Shown in pieces: positions 26,080 to 33,080 of a DNA stretch of 64,000 bases; the stretch's first letter is position 1, and the number at the start of each line of letters is the position of its first letter. The position numbers and the translations under genes are program-made. Source of the DNA: Croceimicrobium hydrocarbonivorans (lineage in GTDB: Bacteria; Bacteroidota; Bacteroidia; Flavobacteriales; Schleiferiaceae); NCBI RefSeq assembly GCF_014524565.1, contig NZ_CP060139.1, positions 2,859,501 to 2,923,500 of the forward strand, in the 5' to 3' direction. The notes beneath the pieces are model-generated. The model saw nothing but the letters and a program-made list of their open reading frames with translations, had not been told where the DNA came from and ran no database searches.

Positions 26080-26493
26080 TTAATCCTTAAGTTCTTCCAA
26101 AACACTCTTCAAACGAGCGGATATTCGTTCCTCTCTCATTTCATTGACGAAATGAATGGTATCCTCTTTTCCGATAAGGATATATTCCTGATATCTAGTT
26201 CCAGTTATTATCGTAATCATCCAAGTATGGAAAGAAGCCTTGCTTAAATTGGCTAGGCTAACTTTTGGAATCCCGAGTTGCTCAACTCGCTTTGCGAAAT
26301 TTTGGAAGTCAGAAGCTAGAATGTTAGCGTAGTAGGAGCCATCAATGACTTTCACATCAATGGAATCATTCGATACCAAGAATTCATATTTCTGCTTTCT
26401 GTCATAGCTTCCAACATTTTCGATGACAATAATCTGTGCGAAAATTGGTGTAGCACTTAGGATGAAAAAGATGCAGTATAAAAGGCGTTTCAT
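26080..26493 (-). CDS. Small secreted protein, unknown function
   Basis: 137 residues. MKRLLYCIFFILSATPIFAQ is a Sec signal peptide with A-x-A-like cleavage before IIVIEN. The mature part, about 117 residues, is mixed alpha/beta with no recognised motif. It is the most downstream of seven reverse-strand genes lying between repeat loci II and III. A TACCTTTT element (one mismatch to TAnnTTTG) lies 7 nt before the ATG at 26501-26508. Confidence 0.6.
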   Translation of the reverse strand: MKRLLYCIFFILSATPIFAQIIVIENVGSYDRKQKYEFLVSNDSIDVKVIDGSYYANILASDFQNFAKRVEQLGIPKVSLANLSKASFHTWMITIITGTRYQEYILIGKEDTIHFVNEMREERISARLKSVLEELKD

Positions 26494-26601
26494 TTTAGTG
26501 AAAAGGTATTAACCAGTTTGAAGCAAATTTCAATAGGAAATTAATTCTGCTTGGTTCAAGTTTAATTGGATTTCGTTTTAATAGGGTCTCAGCTAATTGG
26601 C

Positions 26602-26889
26602 TTAAAACATCACTGGTAAATGCGAAAGTATCCAGGGAATAATGAATGTCATATATCCTTTTAGCACGGTCCATTTACCACGAATAATTTGTATGCCGGA
26701 ATAGATGCCAATTAAACCGATTAAAAGCCTTACAATTAATAACCAATCCGGGAGGATGAAGATTCTGAGATAATTAGGGTGCTGAGTGTGATCGTAAAAG
26801 AGATAGGCACTATCGATGAGCCAAATAGCGGATAGGGTGATTTCCAATACTCCGGCCAAAATTCTATTGTTCTTGCTAAGTTGAGCCAT
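26602..26889 (-). CDS. Small membrane protein, unknown function
   Basis: 95 residues with about three hydrophobic segments (RILAGVLEITLSAIWLIDSAYLF, LLIVRLLIGLIGIYSGIQII, GYMTFIIPWILSHLPV). No family recognised. It is 27 bp from the start-proximal neighbour's stop and probably transcribed with it. Confidence 0.55.
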   Translation of the reverse strand: MAQLSKNNRILAGVLEITLSAIWLIDSAYLFYDHTQHPNYLRIFILPDWLLIVRLLIGLIGIYSGIQIIRGKWTVLKGYMTFIIPWILSHLPVMF

Positions 26890-26916
26890 GGACTAGACAA
26901 TACTTGTGCTATGATA

Positions 26917-27432
26917 TTAGCGATTTAAAAGCATCGCCTTTATCATCTCAAAACTTTTCCATTTCTCATCAATTCCTTCTTCCGGTTTTTGAGGATAGTA
27001 GCTTAGCCATTTTCCTTCAATCAACTCGAGGTAATATTCTATTTCAGTGTTTGACTTAAAGATTTCGACTTTTTGGGCTTTGCCTTTTCTAAAGTACACT
27101 TTGGATTCGAGTTGCTTATTGGTGTCAAAGTACCAATTGCATTGCAATTGATTTTTGTGGTAGCCGGAAATACGATAACCAAGCGGGCTGCTTTCTTGCT
27201 GTTTCCACTTGACCTTGAAATCCGTATTAAGGCTATCCCATTTAGTATGGCTGCTGTAAAATTGATGGTTGACAGAGCCAGTTCGGATTACTATAGCGAA
27301 TTCGTTTTCAGTATATATACTGTCTATATCTCTACTGTTCTTCAGTACATTAAAAATGGAGTCATAAGCTGTTTCACCCTGACAATAAGCGAAAATGGGA
27401 AGAAGAAGGAATAGGCTAAGGACTGCTTTCAT
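26917..27432 (-). CDS. Secreted protein, unknown function
   Basis: 171 residues. MKAVLSLFLLLPIFAYCQGE is a signal peptide; Cys18 could make it a lipoprotein only with a poor lipobox (FAYC). The second half contains MORN/YwqK-like short strands (YHKNQLQCNWYFDTNKQLESKVYFRKGK), but too few to assign a family. Orphan in the repeat-flanked block. Confidence 0.6.
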   Translation of the reverse strand: MKAVLSLFLLLPIFAYCQGETAYDSIFNVLKNSRDIDSIYTENEFAIVIRTGSVNHQFYSSHTKWDSLNTDFKVKWKQQESSPLGYRISGYHKNQLQCNWYFDTNKQLESKVYFRKGKAQKVEIFKSNTEIEYYLELIEGKWLSYYPQKPEEGIDEKWKSFEMIKAMLLNR

Positions 27433-27471
27433 TTAAAGGTTTTATATGTTTTAGGTAAATATTGTTTTTTT

Positions 27472-27594
27472 ATGGAGATAGGGTTTAGTAGCAAATTAGC
27501 TTTTAGAGATTCCAATGGTTTAAGAAGCTTTTATCCTGCAAATGGGCATCCCCAATATCAGCATGCTCCTAATCTTGGGTATAGGTGTGGATGA
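27472..27594 (+). pseudogene. 40-codon frame, possible gene remnant
   Basis: In the 178-bp gap between two reverse-strand genes, ATG 27472 to TGA 27592-27594 encodes 40 residues with protein-like composition (FYPANGHPQYQ, then NLGYRCG). It has no ribosome site or promoter element and no recognised homology. A chance frame or the remnant of a longer gene are both possible. Confidence 0.15.
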
Positions 27595-27610
27595 GGGGGC
27601 AAGTAATTGG

Positions 27611-28447
27611 CTAATAAGGTTTGTAGTATTTGAAATCTTCTTTAGTAAGTAAGTCGCCTTTTCCTGTGTAGGTTTTCAGGCTTATTAGTTTTCCATCTTT
27701 GGATAGTAAACTGTCGTAACGGAAATGAGTGTTGTTCAGCAGTTGTAAATCGGGTGTGTTTGTCCAGCTAGTAACCAAGTTTCCTTCCTCATCATATTCT
27801 CCTTTCCAATGAGTTGCTGTATTACCACAAATTCCTTCTTCGATATTTAAAATCCATTCTGTGCAGTTTCCCTGCTCGTCATACTTGAAGGATTTAGCCC
27901 CTGCTTTAATTAAGTTTCCACCTAGGTCATATTGGAAGAGAATAGAGTCAATTTGGTTTTGATAATCAATGCTTACCAGATTAAGCCGACTGTTTTCGTC
28001 GTAATGAAATTGTTCAGTGCGAATGAGCTTTTTCGATTGTGAATATTGAAGTCTCATTTGAATGCGCCCCTTTTCATCAAATTTGTAGCGATAATAATGT
28101 CCTTCTAAAATGGAGGGAACCTTCTCGAAAAGTAAATTTCCAAATTCATCGAACTCTAGTCTTCCGATTAGGCTGTCTTGGCCATTGTAATGTATACTGG
28201 TTATGGACTGAATTTTCTGAGAACGGATAGAGTCAGGGTGAAATCCGAGAGAGAAATTGTTAGGCAGGTTTTCTCTAATTTGCTGTGGAACCAGCTTGTA
28301 GTAGTTGTTATTGATTAGGTCACTGGGATAGGTCTGTTCAAAAAGCGAATCCGGAATATCGCTAGCCTGATGCTTTCCCAACATTTCCTCTGGTGAAGGA
28401 CTTTTACAGCTGGCTAGCAAGATTACTATTACGATTAGTTTTTTCAT
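27611..28447 (-). CDS. Lipoprotein with RHS/YD-like repeats
   Basis: 278 residues. MKKLIVIVILLASCKSPSPEE is a type II signal peptide with lipobox LASC (Cys14). From about residue 80 the chain is a series of YD-like units: GRLEFDEFGNLLFEK, YKFDEKGRIQMRLQY, FHYDENSRLNLVSIDY, FQYDLGGNLIKAG, FKYDEQGNCTEW, GEYDEEGNLVTSW. These are the building blocks of RHS shells, here a short surface or periplasmic version without any toxin domain. Function unknown; it belongs to the repeat-flanked orphan block. Confidence 0.7.
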   Translation of the reverse strand: MKKLIVIVILLASCKSPSPEEMLGKHQASDIPDSLFEQTYPSDLINNNYYKLVPQQIRENLPNNFSLGFHPDSIRSQKIQSITSIHYNGQDSLIGRLEFDEFGNLLFEKVPSILEGHYYRYKFDEKGRIQMRLQYSQSKKLIRTEQFHYDENSRLNLVSIDYQNQIDSILFQYDLGGNLIKAGAKSFKYDEQGNCTEWILNIEEGICGNTATHWKGEYDEEGNLVTSWTNTPDLQLLNNTHFRYDSLLSKDGKLISLKTYTGKGDLLTKEDFKYYKPY

Positions 28448-28493
28448 AAAAGCTTGAAAGCTATTAAATAATGTCAGGAGTCGAAATTGAGCT

Positions 28494-29225
28494 TTAATCC
28501 CTTATTTCTCTAAAGGGTAATACCTCCATATTCCAAGTCTTATCATTTTTAGTTAAATGCAAGTAAAATTCAGTGTTGGATAGTTTTAGGTGCACCACCA
28601 CATTATCTTTTTTCTTGTTGATTTGGCAACCTAAAATCATGGGAGGACTTGAAAACTCTTTCGGACTAGCGGTCGGTGGACAATTAATCCAGCTTGAAAG
28701 AAAGTATGATTTATCGAGATAGTCTTCTTCTAGAAAAATCCGTAGTACACTGGTATAGTAAGGGTTGTCGTAGATCACCTTAGTAGAATCAAAACTTAGG
28801 GAGGGGCTGTATTGCAGTGATTTCGAATTGCGACCACAGGTTTTCAGCGAATCTAAGGAGCTGAGGTAAATGGAATCTTTAATACAAATGGGAATAAGGT
28901 TTGGCAGAATTAGATATTCAGATTCCTTTGGATTGCGATTTGACTTCCAGCCGTAAATGGTATAATCATGAGCTTGGTAAGCCATTTGAAAAATGCTGTC
29001 CACAAAGCTTGCTGTGCGCTGTTTTGCCTTGGAGTCTTTTTCTAAAGACCATTTATGCCAGGATTGAAAAAAGGATTCAAAAATTTGCTGATCACCCTGT
29101 TTGAATGAAGCATTTAGCTTTTGAGCAAAATCACGGGGACTGGCATAGATTTCTTGATGAAGGGATTGTCCGCAAGTAGTTTGAAGTAGGAAACAGGAGA
29201 GAATAAGGACTAAGAATAATTTCAT
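28494..29225 (-). CDS. Secreted protein, unknown function
   Basis: 243 residues from ATG 29225; an in-frame upstream ATG at 29282 would place 19 polar residues before the signal peptide MKLFLVLILSCFLLQTTCGQS, so the shorter form is chosen. The mature protein has no recognised family. It has several Cys (LKTCGRNS, SWINCPP, LGCQINKK) that may form disulfides in the periplasm. Orphan in the repeat-flanked block. Confidence 0.6.
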   Translation of the reverse strand: MKLFLVLILSCFLLQTTCGQSLHQEIYASPRDFAQKLNASFKQGDQQIFESFFQSWHKWSLEKDSKAKQRTASFVDSIFQMAYQAHDYTIYGWKSNRNPKESEYLILPNLIPICIKDSIYLSSLDSLKTCGRNSKSLQYSPSLSFDSTKVIYDNPYYTSVLRIFLEEDYLDKSYFLSSWINCPPTASPKEFSSPPMILGCQINKKKDNVVVHLKLSNTEFYLHLTKNDKTWNMEVLPFREIRD

Positions 29226-29343
29226 CACAGGTTCAGGATCAGGCTTTTTGATTTTGAATAAGGAGGCATTTGTTTTTTTCAAAGTGACTCAAGCTGAAGA
29301 TAATTTGGAAGTGCGCGTCATAACCTTATTGCTAATAGGTTTG

Positions 29344-29772
29344 TTATTTTTCAGGTTCAAGATCTTCAGTGATGAGCTTTATTTCGGTGCAGCCAATCCG
29401 AATGACCTTCCCATCTTGAAAAAATAATATTAAATCGTCCTTGTCTTCGGGATTAGACTGTAGTCTTAGGCTGTCATTGATCATTCTCGATTCAGAAGGA
29501 AAAAAAGTGATGTCGCTCAGTCCTATGGCATCCTCCTTTAAAGCTTGTTCATCTCCTTCAATATAATATTGGTAGGACACATTCATGCAGTGAAAGTATA
29601 GGACATCAGGAACTTTAGCATTAAGCCAATCGCCTTTCGTTTTCTGAAATCGGATTAGGATATCATCCCCCTTTTTTATGAGCCCTTGAAAGTCGAAATT
29701 ATTGTGAAGGTCAAGATGAGTTCCAGCCAGTAGAACGGCATAGTTGTCTTCGATTTCAAAATTTGTTTTCAA
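29344..29772 (-). CDS. Hypothetical protein, probably cytoplasmic
   Basis: 142 residues, no signal peptide or membrane segment. Acidic and beta-rich (DDILIRFQKTKGDW, DDLILFFQDGKVIRIGCTEIKLI). It starts 4 bp after the stop of the small membrane protein upstream, so the two are probably co-transcribed. No family recognised. Confidence 0.55.
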   Translation of the reverse strand: MKTNFEIEDNYAVLLAGTHLDLHNNFDFQGLIKKGDDILIRFQKTKGDWLNAKVPDVLYFHCMNVSYQYYIEGDEQALKEDAIGLSDITFFPSESRMINDSLRLQSNPEDKDDLILFFQDGKVIRIGCTEIKLITEDLEPEK

Positions 29773-29776
29773 GTTT

Positions 29777-29989
29777 CTAAGCTTTTTTTCGCTTCAGTGC
29801 AATGAACCAGCAAAGAAGGCTTAGTAGAAAAATTAGGATGAATAAAAAGGAGGATAGATTTAGCTTTCCGCTCTGCCAGATCATCGTTTCTGATTGCTCA
29901 GTATTTAAAGCAATTGGATTTATGACTAAGCCTATTAAGGAGGTGATCATGATTAGGCCTAGGATTAATTTCAAGGGGAATTTGGACAT
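29777..29989 (-). CDS. Small two-helix membrane protein, unknown function
   Basis: 70 residues with helices at about 6-26 and 45-65 and a basic C-terminal KRKKA that should remain in the cytoplasm. It is the first gene of the seven-gene orphan block, about 100 bp from repeat locus III. Confidence 0.5.
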   Translation of the reverse strand: MSKFPLKLILGLIMITSLIGLVINPIALNTEQSETMIWQSGKLNLSSFLFILIFLLSLLCWFIALKRKKA

Positions 29990-30087
29990 GGTGCAGCTTA
30001 GAGTTTAGCATGCAAGGTAAGTTCTTAATTTTAGTAAGGATAGAATCCTGGAATGTCCTCACGACTTTAGGGTTCCAGGCTCTATTT

Positions 30088-30628
30088 GATACTTTTTTCT
30101 TGATAAAACCGAAGGCTTCTGGCCTGAGCTCTCAAATTCCATTGGAAGTTTAAGAGGCATTTGAAAAAGTATCCAAAAAATCAAGGCCCCTGAAAGGCGA
30201 TTCCTTCGGACCGCCGCTTCTTGGGTCGGGCCAGCTTGATTGATGATTTTCCTTAGAGTTACAATTCTCTTTAAAGCGAATTTGAGTCTTAAATACTACC
30301 CTGTGTAGGGCTATCGCTGCTCAGGTGCCGGAGCCTCTGATACATTGTTTTAAGGTTGGGGTGATGATTTGTGAAGGATTCGGCTAAATACGGGAGTTTG
30401 CAGTTCCCATCATTTGGAAGATTCGGCCTTTCCTCAGTGATAGTTCGGCGCTTCGCGGAATTGCGTCCGCCGCAGGCGGAAAGAGCATGAAGCGAAAAGC
30501 GCCGAACGATTTTGAAGACTGGAAGGAATCAAAAATCACCTAGGGAAAGGCCTAGGCTTTCCCGCCTACCTGAGCTGGAACAGCGGCGGGCAGGTTGGAT
30601 ACTTTTTGGCCGATGCAAAAAGTATCAG
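30088..30628 (+). repeat. Mosaic structured repeat, locus III (A, B1, B2)
   Basis: A has complete arms GATACTTTTT (30088-30097) and AAAAAGTATC (30164-30173), with CTTGAT right after the first and ATCAAG shortly after the second. B1 starts with the 39-nt hairpin 30187-30225. B2 has the 65-nt stem-loop at 30443-30507 (perfect GTTCGGCGCTT/AAGCGCCGAAC), a GGGAAAG/CTTTCCC hairpin near 30543-30563 and ends in the 29-nt hairpin 30598-30626. The whole locus is in the same orientation as loci I, II, IV and V. Confidence 0.9.
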
Positions 30629-30668
30629 AGCTTTCTTTGAAATGAAGTTTTTGTATAATGCTTTGGTT

Positions 30669-30935
30669 GATACTTTTTTCTTGATAAAACCGAAGGCTTT
30701 TGCCTGAGCTCTCAAATTCTATTGGAGGTTTAAGAGGCATTTGAAAAAGTATCCAAAAGATCAAGGAAGCTTGAAGGCGATTCGAATTTACCTGGACCTT
30801 CGGTCGGTTCTTTCGATCACAGAAGCTTGGGGCATTTGTGGCTTTAAAATTTGGGTGGATGCACTTAGTGCTTCATTTTTTCTTGATAAAACCGAAGGCT
30901 TCTGGCCTGAGCTCTCAAATTCCTTCAATACTGAC
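30669..30935 (+). repeat. Mosaic structured repeat, locus IV (A, C, A head)
   Basis: A has arms GATACTTTTT at 30669-30678 and AAAAAGTATC at 30744-30753, then ATCAAGG (30760-30766). Module C (30767-30880) is nearly identical to that at 25593-25706. A truncated second A head (TTTTTTCTTGATAAAACC..., from 30876) ends at 30935 where locus V begins without a spacer. Confidence 0.88.
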
Positions 30936-31505
30936 GATACTTTTTTCTTGATAAAAAAGTATCCAAAAAATCAAGGCCCCTGAAAGGCGATTCCCTTGGA
31001 CCGCCGCTTCTTGGGTCGGGCCAGCCTGATTGATGTTTTTCTTTGGATTGGAAATTCACCCACAATCGATTTTGAGTCCTAAGTACTACCCTTCGAATGG
31101 CTATCGCTGCTCAGGTGCCACATGCTCCGAAAAATGTTTTGGCGTAGAGGCAATGTTTAGTGAAGGATTCGACTGAACTCTATCTGTAGCGACTACCATC
31201 ATTTGGAAGATTCGGCCTTTCCTCAGTGATAGTTCGGCGCTTCGCGGAATTGCGTCCGCCGCAGGCGGAAAGAGCATGAAGCGAAAAGCGCCGAACGATT
31301 TTGAAGACTGGAAGGAATCAAAAATCACCTAGGGAAAGGCCTAGGGTTTCCCGCCTACCGGAGCTGGAACAGCGGCGGGCAGGTTGGATACTTTTTGGCC
31401 AATGCAAAAAGTTTCACCCAAAACGGAACAAAATATCAAGGTCCTTGGGAGGCGATTCCTTTGGATCGCAGAGTCTGGGTTTGGGCCAACCTGATTACGG
31501 ATTTT
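30936..31505 (+). repeat. Mosaic structured repeat, locus V (minimal A, B1, B2, degenerate tail)
   Basis: The A module is reduced to a single hairpin (30936-30963): arms GATACTTTTT and AAAAAGTATC with loop TCTTGATA. B1 begins with the 39-nt hairpin at 30977-31015. B2 has the 65-nt stem-loop at 31232-31296, nearly identical to locus III, and the GATAC hairpin at 31387-31415 with one arm mutated (AAAAAGTTTC). A decayed B1 copy follows at about 31441-31505, in which TCC-TTT-GGA is still recognisable. Between 31506 and 31570 nothing is recognised. Confidence 0.88.
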
Positions 31506-31571
31506 CATTTGAGCATCAATTCTTAGATCATAATCCATCTTGAAAGAGTTTTTTCAAAAAAACAAGACATG

Positions 31572-31620
31572 TTGTTCCGCAGCTAAATAGCTTCGCGTAT
31601 ATTCGCAGTCAAATAGCTGC
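31572..31620 (+). promoter_or_regulatory. Promoter and candidate operator of the ArsR cassette
   Basis: TTG at 31572-31574 and TATATTCG at 31599-31606 (one mismatch to TAnnTTTG) are 24 bp apart. Between them AGCTAAATAGCT (31581-31592) is a palindrome of two 5-bp halves, and a half-site AAATAGCTGC recurs at 31611-31620 just before the ATG. These fit an operator for the ArsR-type repressor encoded next. Confidence 0.4.
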
Positions 31621-31623
31621 ACA

Positions 31624-31953
31624 ATGGAAACGCGAAGAGATGTATTTCAAGCCATAGCCGATCCCACACGAAGAGCCATTCTTAGTTTGGTGGCAGCTGG
31701 CGCCATGACACCCGGTACTATCGCCGAAAATTTTGATGCTACTCGTCAAACCATATCCCGGCATATCCGCATCCTAAATGAATGCGATCTGCTGGAGCAG
31801 AAGCAACAGGGGCGTGAAATACTCTATTACTTCAATCCGGATAAGATGAAAGAGGTAAGCGATTTTATTGAGCCCTTCCGGAAGATGTGGGAAGCGCGTT
31901 TCGATCAGTTGGAAGCAGTGATGAAGCAATATCAATCCAAAAATAAATCTTAA
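31624..31953 (+). CDS. ArsR family winged-helix repressor
   Basis: 109 residues. [51 protein letters not shown] is the ArsR helix-turn-helix (recognition helix [12 protein letters not shown]), followed by the wing [20 protein letters not shown]. No metal-binding CxC motif is present, so it belongs to the non-metal branch commonly paired with SRPBCC proteins. It should repress its own operon by binding the palindrome upstream; the ligand is unknown. The next gene begins 2 bp after its stop. Confidence 0.92.
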   Translation: METRRDVFQAIADPTRRAILSLVAAGAMTPGTIAENFDATRQTISRHIRILNECDLLEQKQQGREILYYFNPDKMKEVSDFIEPFRKMWEARFDQLEAVMKQYQSKNKS

Positions 31954-31955
31954 GC

Positions 31956-32417
31956 ATGGAACTAAAAACGCAGGTTAAAGCGGGGCAGGGGCAACAAGAA
32001 ATTGTAATTAGTCGGCAATTTGATTTACCGCTGGAACTCTTGTTCAAGGCTTTTACCGAAGCCGATCTTTTTGCCCAATGGATGGGCACCAAAGTCCTAA
32101 AGTTGGAAGCCGAAAATCATGGTAGCTATCGATTTGAAACCTCAGATCCTAGCGGCAAAGTGGTGTTTAGTGCCAATGGTACTTTTCATGAGATTGATGT
32201 GAACCGTAAAATTGTTCGCACCTTTCAAATGGAGGGCACTCCCTTTCCTGCTCAATTAGAATTCTTAGAATTTGAAAGTCTGTCAGAGCATTCCAGTCTT
32301 TTGAAAATGCAAATCATCTTTCGCTCCGAGGCTTTTAGGAATCAATTGCTGCAAATGCCCTTTGCATCCGGTTTAAGCATGGCCCACGACCGTCTTCAAA
32401 ATTTAATGACTCAGTAA
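31956..32417 (+). CDS. SRPBCC (AHSA1/START-like) domain protein
   Basis: 153 residues. IVISRQFDLPLELLFKAFTEADLFAQWMGTK is the beginning of the AHSA1-type fold (the W-x-G tryptophan loop included) and FEIDVNRKIVRTF-like strands follow, with the C-terminal amphipathic helix LSMAHDRLQNLM. Such proteins form a hydrophobic cavity for small ligands or interact with Hsp90. With an ArsR repressor before it and a DoxX-like protein after it, it is part of a common three-gene cassette of unknown purpose. Confidence 0.88.
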   Translation: MELKTQVKAGQGQQEIVISRQFDLPLELLFKAFTEADLFAQWMGTKVLKLEAENHGSYRFETSDPSGKVVFSANGTFHEIDVNRKIVRTFQMEGTPFPAQLEFLEFESLSEHSSLLKMQIIFRSEAFRNQLLQMPFASGLSMAHDRLQNLMTQ

Positions 32418-32427
32418 TTCAAGTAAA

Positions 32428-32802
32428 ATGAAAAAGAGAGATAAGATCATTTATTGGATTGCCACTATCTGGCTAAGCATGGGCATGGTATCCTCAGGCC
32501 TGGTACAAATCCTGCAAATAGAAGAAGAGAGAATCATGATGCAGCGTTTGGGTTACCCTGACTATTTCATGATAATTCTGGGGGTTTGGAAACTACTGGG
32601 AGTAATAGCAGTATTAATACCCAAAGCTGCGCTATTGAAGGAATGGGCCTATGCGGGCTTCTTCATCGCCATGTCCGGGGCATTAGTTTCCCATTGGGCC
32701 GTGAATGATCCGGCAATGGAGTCTTTCGGTCCCAGCCTATTATTGGTTTTAACAGTACTTTCCTGGTATTTCCGCCCGGAGTCGCGGAGGCCTAAAGCTT
32801 AA
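32428..32802 (+). CDS. DoxX-like membrane protein
   Basis: 124 residues with four membrane helices. IIYWIATIWLSMGMVSSGLVQILQ and GYPDYFMIILGVWKLLGVIAVLIPKAALLKEWAYAGFFIAMSGALVSHW match the DoxX-like (DoxX_2/3) family, which includes quinone-related small membrane proteins. It is the last gene of the ArsR cassette and overlaps the convergent gene at its 3' end by 4 bp. Confidence 0.82.
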   Translation: MKKRDKIIYWIATIWLSMGMVSSGLVQILQIEEERIMMQRLGYPDYFMIILGVWKLLGVIAVLIPKAALLKEWAYAGFFIAMSGALVSHWAVNDPAMESFGPSLLLVLTVLSWYFRPESRRPKA

Positions 32803-33029
32803 GCCTCAGCCTCTAATCTCTGCATTTCCCTTTCGAAGAAGGCCTCGGCGGTTTCCATCAAAGAGGCTACTTCATTCACCAATTCTTCTTCTTCCCCTTC
32901 CAGCTCATCGAGCCATTCTACGTCGTCGCCGTAGATGTCCCAAATAAAGCGGGGGTATTGTGTATGGATAATGTAGAGATTATCAGGGGTATCGGTATTG
33001 TCGGCGAGTAAAAAGTGAGGTAGTTCCAT
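32799..33029 (-). CDS. Small acidic conserved hypothetical protein
   Basis: 76 residues, strongly acidic: LPHFLLADNTDTPDNLYIIHT, then DIYGDDVEWLDELEGEEEELVNEVASLMETAEAF. I recall similar short proteins with the PHFLLADN start in other Flavobacteriia, but no function is known to me. It lies after the NtrC-like gene on the same strand, separated by a hairpin. Confidence 0.65.
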   Translation of the reverse strand: MELPHFLLADNTDTPDNLYIIHTQYPRFIWDIYGDDVEWLDELEGEEEELVNEVASLMETAEAFFEREMQRLEAEA

Positions 33030-33044
33030 GGCTATGGGGTTGAT

Positions 33045-33069
33045 ACTGAAATATATAAAAAATTTCAGT
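33045..33069. terminator. Hairpin, possible terminator of the grpE-to-ntrC operon
   Basis: ACTGAAAT (33045-33052) and ATTTCAGT (33062-33069) form a perfect 8-bp stem with a 9-nt A/T loop, 12 bp beyond the stop of the NtrC-like gene. There is no clear T-run, so its role as terminator is uncertain. Confidence 0.35.
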
Positions 33070-33080
33070 AGCGCTGTTTT

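Noticed and set aside
29226-29282. Longer start of the secreted protein at 28494-29225
   Set aside because: It would put 19 polar residues before an otherwise good signal peptide.
23847-31505. Integron cassette array or CRISPR
   Set aside because: The repeats are too long, do not separate single genes, have no integrase or cas gene nearby, and no regular spacer length.
23847-31505. Insertion sequence or full transposon
   Set aside because: No transposase frame and no clear target-site duplication; a MITE or REP-like non-autonomous element remains possible.
30552-31543. Several reverse and forward frames of 65-80 codons in loci III-V
   Set aside because: All are translations of repeat hairpins, without start signals, and overlap each other on both strands.
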